A stretch of 64,000 nt of DNA, taken from NCBI RefSeq assembly GCF_031143425.1, contig NC_090439.1, positions 643,809,465-643,873,464 on the forward strand. Reading direction: 5' to 3'. Below the pieces are notes generated by a model. That model was not told the origin of the DNA and did no database searches. It saw only the letters and a program-made list of their open reading frames with translations. Shown piece by piece: positions 49,066-60,510 of the stretch; within the stretch, counting starts at the first letter, position 1, and every line of letters begins with the position of its first letter. This stretch comes from Pleurodeles waltl (lineage: Eukaryota; Chordata; Amphibia; Caudata; Salamandridae). Made by a program: the position numbers and the translations under genes.

Positions 49066-50207
49066 TATGTCTTCAGGCTACTGTAACGTAGAGCTAATAG
49101 TAATCTTTTTGTGCCAACAAGACTCATGTTTTCTTATGATGTGTATTAAGACTAAAAAGGATTTCTATACCTGTTCTGAGTTCACCTATCTGCTTGGAAA
49201 AACTCATACTGTTGTATTAAAATCATGATTTCAAATGCACAGAACTTAGGTCCTCTTGTTTTTCTTGCTTGCTCAGTGAAAATCAGGCAGTTATTTCACA
49301 TCCCACCACCATTAACCTTCTCCAACAGCATTGTTCTAGACAACACTATATATACCACCACTTACCATGACACTCCTTAAAGAGCATTTCCCTCCTAGTG
49401 AAAATAAGCACTGGTAAAGCAAACAGGTCATGTTTTAGTAAGCTAAAGTTATGGTTATTTATTTATTTGTTTTTTGCTGGAGTGTTTTTTTTTTTTTTAA
49501 GAAAAAATATACTTTCACCTAAATGTGGTGGCCATATGCGTGCAATACAAAAATAACCACAGCTTATAATTTTTACTTGAACGATCTGAAAAGCCAAATG
49601 GCTGATGTATTCTGATACTTTCATGGTTTGCCAGGCAAATCTTATCGTCACGAAGGACGCAGAAGTTTCAACCCTCTAAGAAAACATTTGAAAATTGTGG
49701 CAAGATTGTGAATTTTTAACAACAATTTCCTTATATTTGGTAAATTATAAATATGAGAACCATTTAGGAAAATATGGGTTTGTGATTTCACCTGACCTAT
49801 GATTTTAATCAATGAGTTGGATTTTTTTTTTTTTGGGCTTCAACTTTCCACTTCCTTTCATATTCCCATCATGCCCTAGCTGGGTGAGACATCTTGCTTC
49901 TTGTAGCCTCAGTTTAGATGAAGCAAAACGTTGCCTCGGGCAAAATGGGAAAACTTCACCCAGCCCTGCCACAGAAGCTGTACCTTCATGAGATCATGAA
50001 TTCCCAATGTGGTTTTCGGTATCCTTATAAAAATCCAATTAGACAGTATTTTACTCCTCGTTATAAATGGTGCCTTAAATGCATACAGTGGTTATTAGTA
50101 CTAGTGACAAGAGGCTTAAGTTCTGTTTTGTTTCAAAGATATATATCTTTTGAAAGGCAAGAATTATTTTTAAGGTAAACTTGTTACTTAGAGTAAAGAC
50201 AAACAAC
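49066..50207. other. Unassigned intergenic sequence with homopolymer T tracts
   Basis: T-runs occur near 49486-49498 and 49823-49834. The rest has no supported gene. An 86-codon frame near 49918 resembles nothing I know. Confidence 0.55.
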
Positions 50208-50303
50208 TTGGGGCTCGTTCACAAAAGCATTTATAAGTATGGGACGTAGTACTACATGAGTATTTTTCAAGTACTCTCATAAGTATTTGTGATTTGGTCT
50301 CGA
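50208..50303. mobile_element. Short imperfect inverted-repeat element (MITE-like)
   Basis: The left part GGGCTCGTTCACAAAAGC with TTTATAAGTA is echoed in inverted form by TCATAAGTATTTGTG with TTGGTCTCG at the right, so the 96 bp could fold on itself. GGGCTC-ATTCACAAA-like starts also appear near 43151 and, degraded, near 57127. No target duplication is evident. Confidence 0.4.
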
Positions 50304-51041
50304 AATGTTCAACTCCCAATTACTAAAATGGAAAGGAAGGCACAGTCCTTTCTGTTTCTACTTACTATATGTGACTATACCCCCAATATTTTCCAATGTG
50401 GATGTTTTTGGAGCCATTTTGCAAAGCCACATAGGAGTACTACAGGACATCTATTTTAGGTACTTCAAAATGCCAAATGCCAATGTCAAAAAGATTCCTC
50501 ACTTGTGTACCAGCAACAGCGCATGCACAGCGTGTGCTCTCTTGCAAGAGATATTGTATACAAGAGGCTTGCATCCCTCTGATTAGCATTATTGTTTGTA
50601 ATTGTCATTCTTATTTGCTGCCTTCTAATTAGTCAGCACGTGCTTACTTCACTTCCTCTTCTTTTGGCTGGAGCATGGACCAAGTACTAATTGCTTCAGC
50701 TTCACTGCTGATTGAGGTGTGAATGAGATACTGCATTTATTTTTTCTTATTCCCTGCCATCCATGTGAACCTCTTGTAGCTATGTTCTGCTGTATCACAT
50801 ACACTTCAAAGAAACCATTTTCTCTTTTGAAATGGATGTTTCTTGTGACAGCAGAAGGTATATGCTTTTATTGTGACAACAGATGTTATCTGTTTCCAAA
50901 TGTATTTCACTAAGGCATAAGCACACTGACTTCTTTATGTGATGGTATTTTTTGCCAAATATCATTTTTTTTCTTATTCATTTATGGGGCGATTAACTGA
51001 TTTGCTGAGATTCACATAGGTGTTGCGCAAAGACCTATCAT
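50304..51041. other. Unassigned intergenic sequence
   Basis: AT-rich, with a 93-codon and a 64-codon frame that resemble no known family. Nothing else seen. Confidence 0.5.
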
Positions 51042-51373
51042 GCATTGGCAAAGCCAATAGGTGTCGCCTTTTAAAGTATTGCCTCTGCCATTACCTTTTG
51101 TTCATACAGTGCTTCATGGGTATTGCTGACTTTGACAGTGATTTGTAGCCATGCCGTATAGGAGTGTGACTGGTGTTAAAATAATAATAATACAAAAAAT
51201 AAGATGCACCCAATGCTAATGCACTCTAAAAATAAAAATCACATTAGCCCTGGCTGCATCCTAGTTTTTTGTTAGTTCTAGTCACACTGCAAAGCTTCCA
51301 TGCTGCTGTACAGCATGGCTACAAAACATTGCCAATAGCTCTCATAGGCGAGACCTATTGGCTTTACCAATGC
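51042..51373. mobile_element. 332-bp element with 27-bp terminal inverted repeats
   Basis: Arms 51042-51068 (starting GCATTGGCAAAGCCAATAGG) and 51347-51373 are inverted copies with 25 of 27 matching. The interior has an AATAATAATA stretch and a CATGCTGCTGTACAGCATGG palindrome near 51299-51318. A related palindromic fragment lies at 63215-63270. No clear target duplication is visible, and nothing inside codes for a transposase, so a MITE-like non-autonomous element is likely. Confidence 0.65.
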
Positions 51374-51528
51374 TTGTTTACTGCTGATTTCTCTGCCACA
51401 TGCACAGAGGAATCTGCTGAACTAAACATAAACAAGAGGTGGGAAGTTGAAGGAACAAGGCACAGCCTTGTAAGTGTAACAACACCCACAGAAGTACTTT
51501 TCAGGACATTCACAAACTGAACTCTGAA

Positions 51529-51605
51529 CCCTTTCCATCCTGGAAATTGTCAGACATTTACTCCAGCCATAGGCTGGATTAACTCCCCCTCCAGGATGGA
51601 AAGGG
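51529..51605. repeat. Nested hairpin (16-bp outer, 7-bp inner arms)
   Basis: CCCTTTCCATCCTGGA (51529-51544) pairs perfectly with its inverse at 51590-51605. Inside, TCCAGCC (51562-51568) pairs with GGCTGGA (51572-51578) around ATA. It could be a structured end of a small mobile element. Confidence 0.75.
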
Positions 51606-51658
51606 GAAAGTGGCACTCCTAGATTTGATGGGGTGTAGGATACGGGCTTCCTCAGTGG

Positions 51659-52045
51659 ATAACAAGCATTTGCAATGCAATGGGTCTCACATTTGCTCCA
51701 GTTAGAGCTATTGGCTCTGTAAATTACTAACTGGACTTTTATTGCTACATAAATTGAAAATGAAAAGTAAAACAATTGACATAAGCGAGCCGATTCAAAG
51801 CGTCACGGCCACCATGAGCATGAAGGAGAGACACAAAAGGAAAAAGAAGTTCGCTCTCTGTCAAATATATCAGAAATAGTGCAATTATCCAGGTAACAGG
51901 GGCAGTCTGCAAGGCAGTAACAAAACCTCCCCAAGGCGGGACAAACCTAAAGCATTTACTAATGATAACAAAGGATTTTTGAAAGGCAAGCCCACGAACG
52001 AGTGAGTGCGATGGGGGACGATGGACATGGTTAAAAGCCCACAAT
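51659..52045 (-). mobile_element. Dispersed repeat family R1, copy 1 (opposite orientation to 61842-62213)
   Basis: The reverse complement aligns along its length with 61842-62213. Shared landmarks are GACCCATTGC, TAGCTCTAACT, GTCAA-TGTTTTACTTTT, GCTTTGAATCGGCTC, TTTCAAAAATCCTT and GGGCTTT-AACCA. By eye the copies are roughly three-quarters identical with small indels, so this is an old family. It has no coding frame. I see no tRNA box B, so the class (SINE, MITE or LTR fragment) is open. Confidence 0.7.
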
Positions 52046-52489
52046 ATTCACAACAAGTCAAAGCGTTTGCGCACCCTATCTAAAAATGTTTTCCATGGAG
52101 TAAAATAAAGAAAATAAATGTCTTGTCAGCCGCTCTTCTCTCTGGGCTAAAATGTACTCTATCTATAGTTCATAATGGGTGTGCGGGTAGAAAGGCAACT
52201 GAAAAATATCACATAATAGGGCAGTGGTACACCTGGAAACATGCACATCGAGTGGCTTTCTAAATGTACTACAACACCTGTTTTGCGAATTTGAAAAAAA
52301 TGTTAATTTACTTTTCGGCTGAGTCTGTGGTACATTGACAGTTCACTTCATGTGCTCATTTTGACATCTCACTGCCACCTGTCTCTGGGCGTCTGTGCAT
52401 TTGTTAAGGAAATATAATACCTCTGCACCCCTTGTCTCCAGGGAATGCTCAGATTATCCAATAGTGATTAATAAATCCCGCTTGCAGGT
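52046..52489. other. Unassigned intergenic sequence
   Basis: No supported feature. Confidence 0.5.
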
Positions 52490-53240
52490 CGAACTACATG
52501 TTTTCTCTCCCGGTCTGTTTAAAGTATGAGATAATTAAGTCGGTAAAAACTGCACTGCGAGGCGTGACATGCTCTGCAGATGTTCTGACCTTTTCAGTTT
52601 TCGGAGAAAGAGTCGCGTGACATTGCAGCTCCACGGGTAGGGCGAACGCTTTGAATTGAGGAAGGCACGGGGTGGGTAAGCGCATCGTAGAAGGCAGGCT
52701 TTTTCTGTTAAAAAAAATACTCCCTTACTCGAAAAGGGATCTCATTTTACCACTGCAAAAAAGTAGAGCCGTTTGCGGCTGTTCACTGGCCAAACCGAAT
52801 GATTCTCGGCCGTTTTTGATGCGCATGATGCAAAAATCATTTGTCCTTTAGGGCGCCCTCGGAGGCGACGTGCGAGGGACCAACGTGGCTTTGATGAGGA
52901 AATAATTAAAGTCTCATGCGGAGACTGCCACGTGTTCGAGTCAGATAACAAGGTAATCTGCCATAATGGCCCCCGCGCTGAAGGGCGGTAATCAAGAGAT
53001 GGATGCGCCTAGAAGTACATTCGCCCCCGGTAATTGCATTGGATTCCCAGAGCCGCGCGCGCAGTAATGCGAAGAAACAAGTCCCTTCGTCAGGCGCGTG
53101 GATTTGGCACGCCTTGCTGGTTTTTGAGGAATTTACTGGGGGGCCTAGAAATACAGTGCCTACTAATCTTCTCGCAATGTAATTACTTCTATAGTAATCA
53201 CCCGCTGCGCACACGCGCACCTTCAAATTAAGTATGCATT
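52490..53240. promoter_or_regulatory. Candidate conserved enhancer-like segment
   Basis: This segment has no repeat signature and keeps many CpGs, unlike its flanks. It is dense in homeodomain-type cores: TAATTA at 52532-52537 and 52903-52908, TAATTGCATT at 53031-53040, and the palindrome GTAATTAC at 53179-53186. It also has GGTAATC at about 52952 and 52987, an E-box CACGTG at 52929-52934, and AGATAA near 52943. Frames are short and unrecognisable. This composition is typical of deeply conserved developmental enhancers, but conservation cannot be seen from one sequence, so this is a hypothesis. Confidence 0.4.
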
Positions 53241-56200
53241 CATGATACAAACTACTTTGTACCTGGTCCCATTCAAACCCCTTTTAAGTTTACATTGTCT
53301 GTAAAATAACCCGATGCATGTATCATGTGACGATATTTGTATAGTGTGAACGTAAGCTAGAAATCACGGGGACCCTTATCGGTGACCGCGAGCGCATGAG
53401 TAAGACAATGTCCAGTGAGACCGGAAACCGGCGCTAGGAGGGCCTGTAATACGTACTGGCTGCAGTACGAAGTCTAATGCGATGGCTCAGTAGCCGGATA
53501 TCACTTGGTGACTGACCCAAGATGTGACATGCTGTGACTTTTAAGAAACATAAACAAACACAGCCACAAAATGGTGGATTATCATAGTACGGTCAAATTC
53601 ACAGTTTGCACGCAGAACGTATTCTGGTATATATGTACAATATCCCAGGCCCTAGAAACCTTTGTGCCAGTGCTAATTGCTGTCCTATCAACTTGTCCAT
53701 TAAAACTGAAATAAAGAATTAAAGCATAGAATTATGTCCGAACATTCATTTTGGCTGAGCTCTGCTGTGTTGTTATGCTGTGTAACTCCTAGAAGGTTCA
53801 TTTGGCTCGGATCTCATGCACCTTTATCGTTGTCATCATTCAAACAAGCTTGCTCAGTTTTGCAAGTTAAGCATTTCTTTACACTGGAGATTATGATCAA
53901 CGAATGCAAAATTATCAATTGTGACAGACTCCAATAGCCGGGCGTGTTGGTGGTTAACCCAGGAATCCGCCTAATAAAAGCAACTTCCCTTTGATTGATG
54001 ATTTAACCTCAAGTGGCTAAATCTGGATCGCATAATCACACAAAGAGATTGTTTCCAATTTTAGATTTGAGACATGTCCTGCAACGCATGCTCAAATAGG
54101 TAATATTGGAGGTGGAAGCTGGCCAGCATGACTGAAGTAATGCTATTGACTGGGGTATTTTAATTTGAAAAACATATCCCTACCTTTCTAGGAACAGTAG
54201 AATCAGAAACAAACGGAACATTAAGAAAAAAAACAGAAGGTTTAAATAAACATATAAATGATCATTGCAACAGATAAAATGAATACATCTGCGACACTCT
54301 TCGTTCTTGGACTTTTCTCAAACCCCTCTAAAAAGACACTGACAGAAGTGCACACCACTCTGTCATGCAACACAATGAGCAAGTGTACTCTTTTTGTTCC
54401 CAGTTTGAAATTCATGGAGTGTGGTGACAATAGGAGGGTCTGAAAGCCAGAGAAGGATGCCCATTCAAAGGGAATATGTTCAATTGTTTAGAGTGATTCT
54501 GTAGGGGATGTCAGGGTTCTTGGCTAACCTGCTTCACCATGCAAAGCTGCCACTCCCGCCCAAACAAAAGGTAGGCCAAATCTGAAGTTCGTCAACGAAC
54601 TATGAAGTTCTGTAGGAAAAAGTAGCTGACTTAGACTACAAAAGAAATGAACCAGGAAGTGAGGACTGGAAGGGAGTATTAGAAACAATCCATGTCCCTG
54701 CCCTTCCAGTCTTTACTTCTGAGTTAATGTCTTCTCTTGTTGAGCAGGAGAGATGGCGGAAGGGAGGATGAGAGTAGTAGAACTGCTCCCCCATCCCTCA
54801 CACGTAGGCCCTTCCTCGCTGGCAAAAAAACTGAGTTGGGCCAGAGGCTGTGGCTAGAGAGGAGAGGAGAGGTGATCAGCGATGACAGCTCTTAGCCCCT
54901 CCCACCGTCCAGCTCAGGAGACTAGTCCTGGAAAGGACCTTGGAGGGGCTAGCGCATCACTCCAGGACTTTTTCATATGCATAGGACTTCAGTTAACCTT
55001 CCAAACACAAGAACTGCAGCAGTAAGAAGAGCAAAGAACCATTAAACATTCCCCATGAGGTTATCCGCCAGGTACTGCTCTTCTCCACCGCGCTCAGTTA
55101 CAGGATCACTACCACATTATATGACGATTGACATCCAATCTCCAAGGCTTGCCTCTACATCCTCTGGCGTACCACAGATTTGACCCTCTGAGACTCACTT
55201 ACGCAGCATACTGCCACTTCCGACGTGGTAACAGCGTGATGTCACCTACTGGCAGTTTCCCGTCACAGCAGGGCTGATGCTGATATTCAAATAGAAAAAT
55301 ACAAACTCCATCCCTATCATCTCCTATGTGCATGTTAATCAAATAGGCCATCGCAGCACAAAGTAGGTGGGGTGGCTCTTTAACACTCATTCAATTCAAA
55401 GACATTACAGAAGAAATCTCATAAGTACAAAAGCAATTACAGCAGGCTGTCTCTTGGAAACAGTTTAATGACTGCGCAGTAACTACCTCCCATTTCATTT
55501 GCTCTTGCGTCGATGAATTACGGTGTAGTAAACAGTATTAACGACAGGCTCTTGAAGAGAAGGCAAAGAAAGCGTTTTGACATTGTTTATTGCTTACAAT
55601 TCCTCCTCACCACCAAAACAATACAACATATCCTATTTAACAGGTTACAAACAGCATTTTGTGACTCCAGTTATGCTTTCAGAGCTCGCAGCTAGGAATA
55701 TTAGACTGAACAACGGACTAATAGTGATAAATGGCATCCTTTTCAGTTATATTTACTTCATACTCCACAGACAGCAGGGAAGAAATGTTACTTTACTTGG
55801 ATGAGGAACTACTGGCCTGTCCATCAACCACCCACTCCCCAAAGAAGTCCATCTCTCTCAGTTAATAATGCACAGACCTAAGAGCTTTGAGCACACACTG
55901 CAGGCTTGATTTAATATTGATCACTGAGTGTGGTACTGGGTCAAGAATTTGAGCCACAGGGTCCGTGGTGTGATGTTGCGTGGTGCGTTACGGTAGGGTG
56001 TTGTGTGGCCTTGTGGGACTGCATGGTAAGATACATCCGAGTGCATATCATCTTAACAAGCAATCCCCTCTCAACTTGGGATAGTGAATATAGCAATGTT
56101 CGTTCACTAGTCACTTAGGTAAATATAGCAACCTCATTGGAATGCAGCAAACCACTTGATAATTCACTGTTTTACCACAAAAATATACACAATTAATAGA

Positions 56201-57971
56201 TATCACTGTGCCTGTATTCTCATATGAGTCAGCTTATCAACTGTTAAAATGCATCTAAGACTACACAGCTATCTGATACAGGATGGCATCCAATCCCTCA
56301 CGTTCAACTTGTTCAACGCAAAAATGATCTAATTCCCATCACCGCTGCAACTGCTACCCCTACAAATCCCAGCCATTATGCTCATGAAGCCCTGGCCACC
56401 ACCTGCTAAAACCTTTGAGTACGCCTTAACCCCACCATCAGTATATAATGCTTCATACCAAAGGTGTAGAACCAGTTATCAAGTACTAGTTAGATGTGTT
56501 AAATTCACCCAATTATTTCTTTTCACACAGCTGATTGTGCTCTAGCCTATAGAAAACTAACTATTACACTAGTCCATTGGTGAACCTTCTCTTTCACTAC
56601 TTCTGCCACAGGGATACAACACTCAATTTTGCCATCAGTACCCATTTCGATCTCCCCATACCTGCTACTATCATGATCACGCTGGCTGCCTGTCAGCAAA
56701 TAAACCGAGCCCAATGCAAGCTGTTGATCCTGTCCTTCAAAGACATTAATGGTTCCTCTTCAGTCTACATCAATGAAACTCTGAGCCGTTCTATCCATAC
56801 TTAAAGACTATGGCCATTGACAGAAAACCTCTCACTTACTGAAATATTCAAGTGGCATGAAGATGTCAGCCTTTCGATCTATTGGGAAACCTACATTAGA
56901 AATCTCCTCATTTGGTCCAACAGATCACGAAACATACTACCAGAAGTATTAAACACGACTGCAAATGTTATTTAATGATTACAATTTAAACCATGCTAAC
57001 TAAAAATCATCCAGAAAAGTAGGATGTCACTATCAAAACTGAAGGGAAAATCAAAATTGTCGTGCTTAGAATTCAGTTGAAGGAGAGACACATTGGTGGA
57101 GCACGTGGAATCCTCTTGCTTCTCGTGAGAGCCCAATTTACAAAGCATTTTTTTGCCTGTGTTTCTTACGTTATATCTAAGTGGGGAATACGACGGGACT
57201 GCTCACAGAAAAACATTTTACAGTCAAACCCTGTGTGAAGTAGTGTCTCCCTTACCACCCCTGGAAGAACTGACTGTCCCAACCGTCACAAAATGTATTT
57301 TGGCTAGTAGTGTGCTCATCAGACTCCAAGCCATTAGAGAGCCTCCAGGCCTGAAAATTTCACCTACAAACGCCTGATTTCAGTTGTGTTCGCCTAATAA
57401 TTTAAATCGAATCAAAACAAGACTATAACAACCAGAGCGTCTTAGACTATCACTCAAAATTCTAGGGCTGGAAACAGTGTCGGGCATGAGCTGGAGAGAG
57501 GCAGTTACCCTATTGACAAGCTAAAATAGAGCTGGGCCAAGCATGCCAGGCACCAACTTCACCACCCCGTACAGATTCATGCACAGTGTCCATGCACAGT
57601 TAATCCTATACATGGGCTACCTGTTGAGGCCCAGGATAGAATTCAAAGGCCGGTACAATTCTACATTAACTTATAGATGTGGACCACAAACACAACCTGG
57701 AGATATCTCCACTACAGCTTCCCTTCAGCCTGCTCCCAACACCTTCCAGACTGCCCCGGAAAAGGTATTTTCCTCTTATTGTCACACAGTCACAGGGGAG
57801 CAGATCTTCATCTCAAGGCCCAATGCACACATCACAGTGGTCACCAACCTCTGGAGACCTATGAAGCACATGCCCCCAATTTTGACCATGCAGCAGCCAC
57901 CAAGTCCTGCATTTCCGGCTTACACACACACAGACATAGATTCTTAGTTCTGATCTGAGTGAGAGAAGACC
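53241..57971. other. Unassigned intergenic sequence
   Basis: No supported gene. CpG-bearing text near 53360-53490 (GGTGACCGCGAGCGC, ACCGGAAACCGGCGC) may be a decayed mobile-element end. A GAGCCCAATTTACAAAGC motif near 57127 echoes 43151. A 134-codon frame at 57543-57947 lies just before the histone relic and resembles nothing I recognise. Confidence 0.5.
54657..54718. repeat. 18-bp inverted repeat
   Basis: AAGTGAGGACTGGAAGGG (54657-54674) pairs with 54701-54718, 16 of 18 matching, around a 26-base spacer. A second perfect 10-bp pair, TAGCCCCTCC (54893-54902) and GGAGGGGCTA (54942-54951), lies nearby. Confidence 0.7.
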
Positions 57972-58266
57972 ATGTCTGGATTTGGCAAAGGAGAAAAGGA
58001 TCTCAGGAAAGGGAGTGCCAAGAGAAACAGGAAGGTACTTCAGGACACCATCCAGAGCACCACAAAGCCTGCTATTCACAGCCTAGCTCTTTGGAGGAGT
58101 CAAACACATCTCTGGCCTCCTCAGAGAGACCTGCAGTGTGCTCAAGGTTTTTCTGGAGAATGTGATCTGAGATATCGTCACCTACACTGAGGGTAAGACC
58201 GTCACTGCCACAGATGTGATGCACACTCTTAAGCGCCAGGAGCGTACGCTCTACAGATCTGGTAAA
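57972..58266 (+). pseudogene. H4: Histone H4 pseudogene
   Basis: Intact H4 is a 103-codon core histone that pairs with H3 in the nucleosome. Translation from ATG 57972 gives a diverged H4 tail and first helix: MSG-GKG-K-L-KG-AKR-RKVL-D-IQ-TKPAI-LA. A 2-bp loss near 58091-58095 shifts the frame. In the next frame, [30 protein letters not shown] and TLKRQ-RTLY appear in H4 order. The arginine expected after [10 protein letters not shown] is a TGA stop at 58168-58170. About three codons are missing after VTYTE, and one is missing after ISGL. The usual glycine-rich end is changed and has no in-frame stop at the right place. Many lysines and arginines of the tail are substituted. Functional H4 genes lack introns, so gene duplication and retroposition cannot be told apart. 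No histone 3' stem-loop or poly(A) tail is evident. Confidence 0.95.
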
Positions 58267-58984
58267 TATTCCACTTACCCCCACCCCCAAAACACATGAG
58301 GGCGCCTGCAGAAGTGGACAACATAGTCTTGCAACCAGCCCGCTTTGTTTTCTAGAGCACACGCTTGCTCTTTGTTAGACTCTTCTCAGCAACAGTGCCT
58401 TTGTGTGTGAAGCGGTCTTCTTTTACCAGCACATAGCAGTAAAAAATCACTGAGGCTCGAGGCTCTCGTGCACAGCAGCCAAAGCCAAGTTGCTTACTAC
58501 TTCTTTTGCCTTAAACGCAGTGAATAAAAAAACAAGCAAATGTAGGCTTATTTATGATACTTGTAATAGGTAGAAAGTTCTTTATGGGCCAGGAACTAAA
58601 GCTCACATAAACTGAACTTGCCAGTATCGCATCCGATTCCAATGCACATAACCCAGGTCGGTCTCAGTGGGATATCACTCCTCTTTGTTTTACTGATCAT
58701 GTAATTGTAATTACTGCTTGACGACCTTCTGACCTCCTCCCACTCTATTGCATATTTAATCAGAGCAAGGCAGTGACTTTAACAGAAAAAAAACATTCTC
58801 TTGCGTTTAACCTGGTACTTTTTCAGGAAATACAATATGATAGTTTATGTGCGCATAGATCATGCCAGGTTGCATGAACATGTGTACTTAACAGTTATTG
58901 AAGTAGTGTGCTAACTTATTACACTATATTACTCTAACGCAAAGCATTCACCGTTGGTGTGCAAAGGGAAAGGATGAGATATTC
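58267..58984. other. Unassigned intergenic sequence
   Basis: No supported feature. I looked here for a histone-type 3' processing hairpin and saw none. Confidence 0.5.
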
Positions 58985-59190
58985 ACCCATTGACTGAATT
59001 TCACAATAAATAAGCAAGAAACGTGGGTTCAAATCCCAGCTTCCTTACTTGACCAAACTGTGTGATCCTAGCCTAATTGTGCCTTCTTTTTGAGTGCCAC
59101 ATCTAAGAGCACCTGAAGTAATTCAATTAAGGATGTGTGCCTTATAAAAATCTCACTTGAGGTGAATAGTTTAAAAACAGTAATGTGGTT
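58985..59190 (+). mobile_element. tRNA-derived SINE, MIR/CORE-like
   Basis: A good RNA polymerase III box B, GGTTCAAATCC, lies at 59026-59036 inside GTGGGTTCAAATCCCAGC. It is followed by CTTACTTGACCAAACTGTGTGATCCTAG-type text that parallels the part of MIR-like SINEs after box B (CACTTAC...CTGTGTGACCTTGGG). Box A upstream is too decayed to place with confidence. The 3' limit is approximate, and a TGTATGTATGTATG run near 59212 may mark the tail. Confidence 0.6.
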
Positions 59191-60039
59191 GCACATGCAA
59201 TAACACTACTGTATGTATGTATGTGGTATAGCTCTACCCTTGTTAAAAGGCAGTGGAGAGCTGAAAGAGACTGATTTCAGGGGTAACGATTATTTAACAA
59301 CACAAGTGGACCATTGCTGCATTCTGGTGTAGTGTTCTTCACAAGAAGTGTTTCTTCAGCTATTCCCTAAATTGGAGCCGGTGTGGGTAGTGCTCATGGA
59401 TATTGCACTGTCGGTCCAGATGCTGGGTACTTACAAAGACACAGCTTCTTGGCTTGTTTTTTCTCATTGCTCTTTTTTTTATCTCCGGTGTTATGTGTCA
59501 TGGCTGTTGGTGCGCCGAAAGCCACCAGAGATGGTGATCTTGTTAGCAAGATATGTAGGGGTACCAGTTATGATGGCTTTGTAGCTGATGTAGATAATTT
59601 TAAGGATGGGGCAGGCTTGTAGAGGCAGTGGGCTGGGGGTGGGGTGGCCATATTACGTCAGGCCCTTGACAAGGTGTGCCGCTGCATGTAGGATACCCTT
59701 AAATGGGGGCATTGTGGAGTCTGGGAGTCCATGGAGCAGGAGGTTGCAACCATCCAGATGCAGGAGTACAATGGCTCATACTGCAGTTCTGAAGTCACTT
59801 TCAGGGAGGAATGATTTTCACTTTCTTTAGTAGTGACAACTAGCACAAGGCTGTCATACGGCCAGCAGCAGCTGCTTATCGGGGGCGTCAGGGTACGGGC
59901 CTTGCTGCCCCGTCTGGCTCCTCGTTCGGAATCTTGGTTTGCTGGTTCCAATGCCCAACACCAGATCCCTGCTCCGCTGCGGCCATGGAGTCTCCAGGTT
60001 ACTAGATAATTAAGCAATTTAAGTAAAAAAAATGTAATT
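59191..60039. other. Unassigned intergenic sequence
   Basis: A 79-codon frame near 59383 and a 151-codon minus-strand frame (59658-60113) resemble no family I know. The GC-rich text near 59610-60000 could be a decayed mobile element, without identifiable motifs. Confidence 0.5.
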
Positions 60040-60510
60040 ATGTGTTTGTGAGTGAACTCAGAGTGAATTAGGTTGAGTGAAAGTGTATGTATGAGTGTGT
60101 TTGAGAGTGTCAACGAGAGTAAAAGAAAGTGAGGATCTGAGTTAGACTGTGTGTCAATAAGTGAAAGTGAGTAAGAGGGAGTGAGTGAAGAAGTGATTGA
60201 CTGGAGGTTGTGAGAGGGAGTGGGAGTGAGCTGGGGTGAAGGTATAAATGGTGCAGCAGGTGCAGCTGCACCAGGACCCAGAGTCAGTGAATGTGTGTGT
60301 GTTTGTGTGTGTGTGTTACGAAGTGAGACCGAGAACCAGTGAGTATGAGTATGTTTGTGTGTGATGTGTGAGTGATAATTAGTAGGTGGGAGAATGTTAG
60401 AGTGAAAGAGGGAAAAGAGAGTTAATGTGAGAGAGAGTGAGTATGATTGAGGATTGCATCATTGAGGATTAAATGATTGAGGACTGAGAATTGAGGTTTG
60501 AGGATCACCA
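60040..60510 (+). repeat. GTGA/GTGT-rich low-complexity tract
   Basis: Degenerate GAGTGA, GTGTGT and AAGTGA units run through the segment, with a (GT)n-rich core near 60291-60326. A perfect palindrome, GGTGCAGCTGCACC, sits at 60258-60271. Several short ATTGAGGA-type repeats close the tract (about 60448-60505). Confidence 0.8.

Noticed and set aside
57543..57947. 134-codon frame upstream of the H4 relic
   Set aside because: No recognisable domain or signal, with overlapping frames of similar length in two other phases. Proximity to H4 is not evidence of a gene.
59658..60113. 151-codon minus-strand frame
   Set aside because: It runs into the GTGA-rich tract and has no family resemblance or conserved motif.
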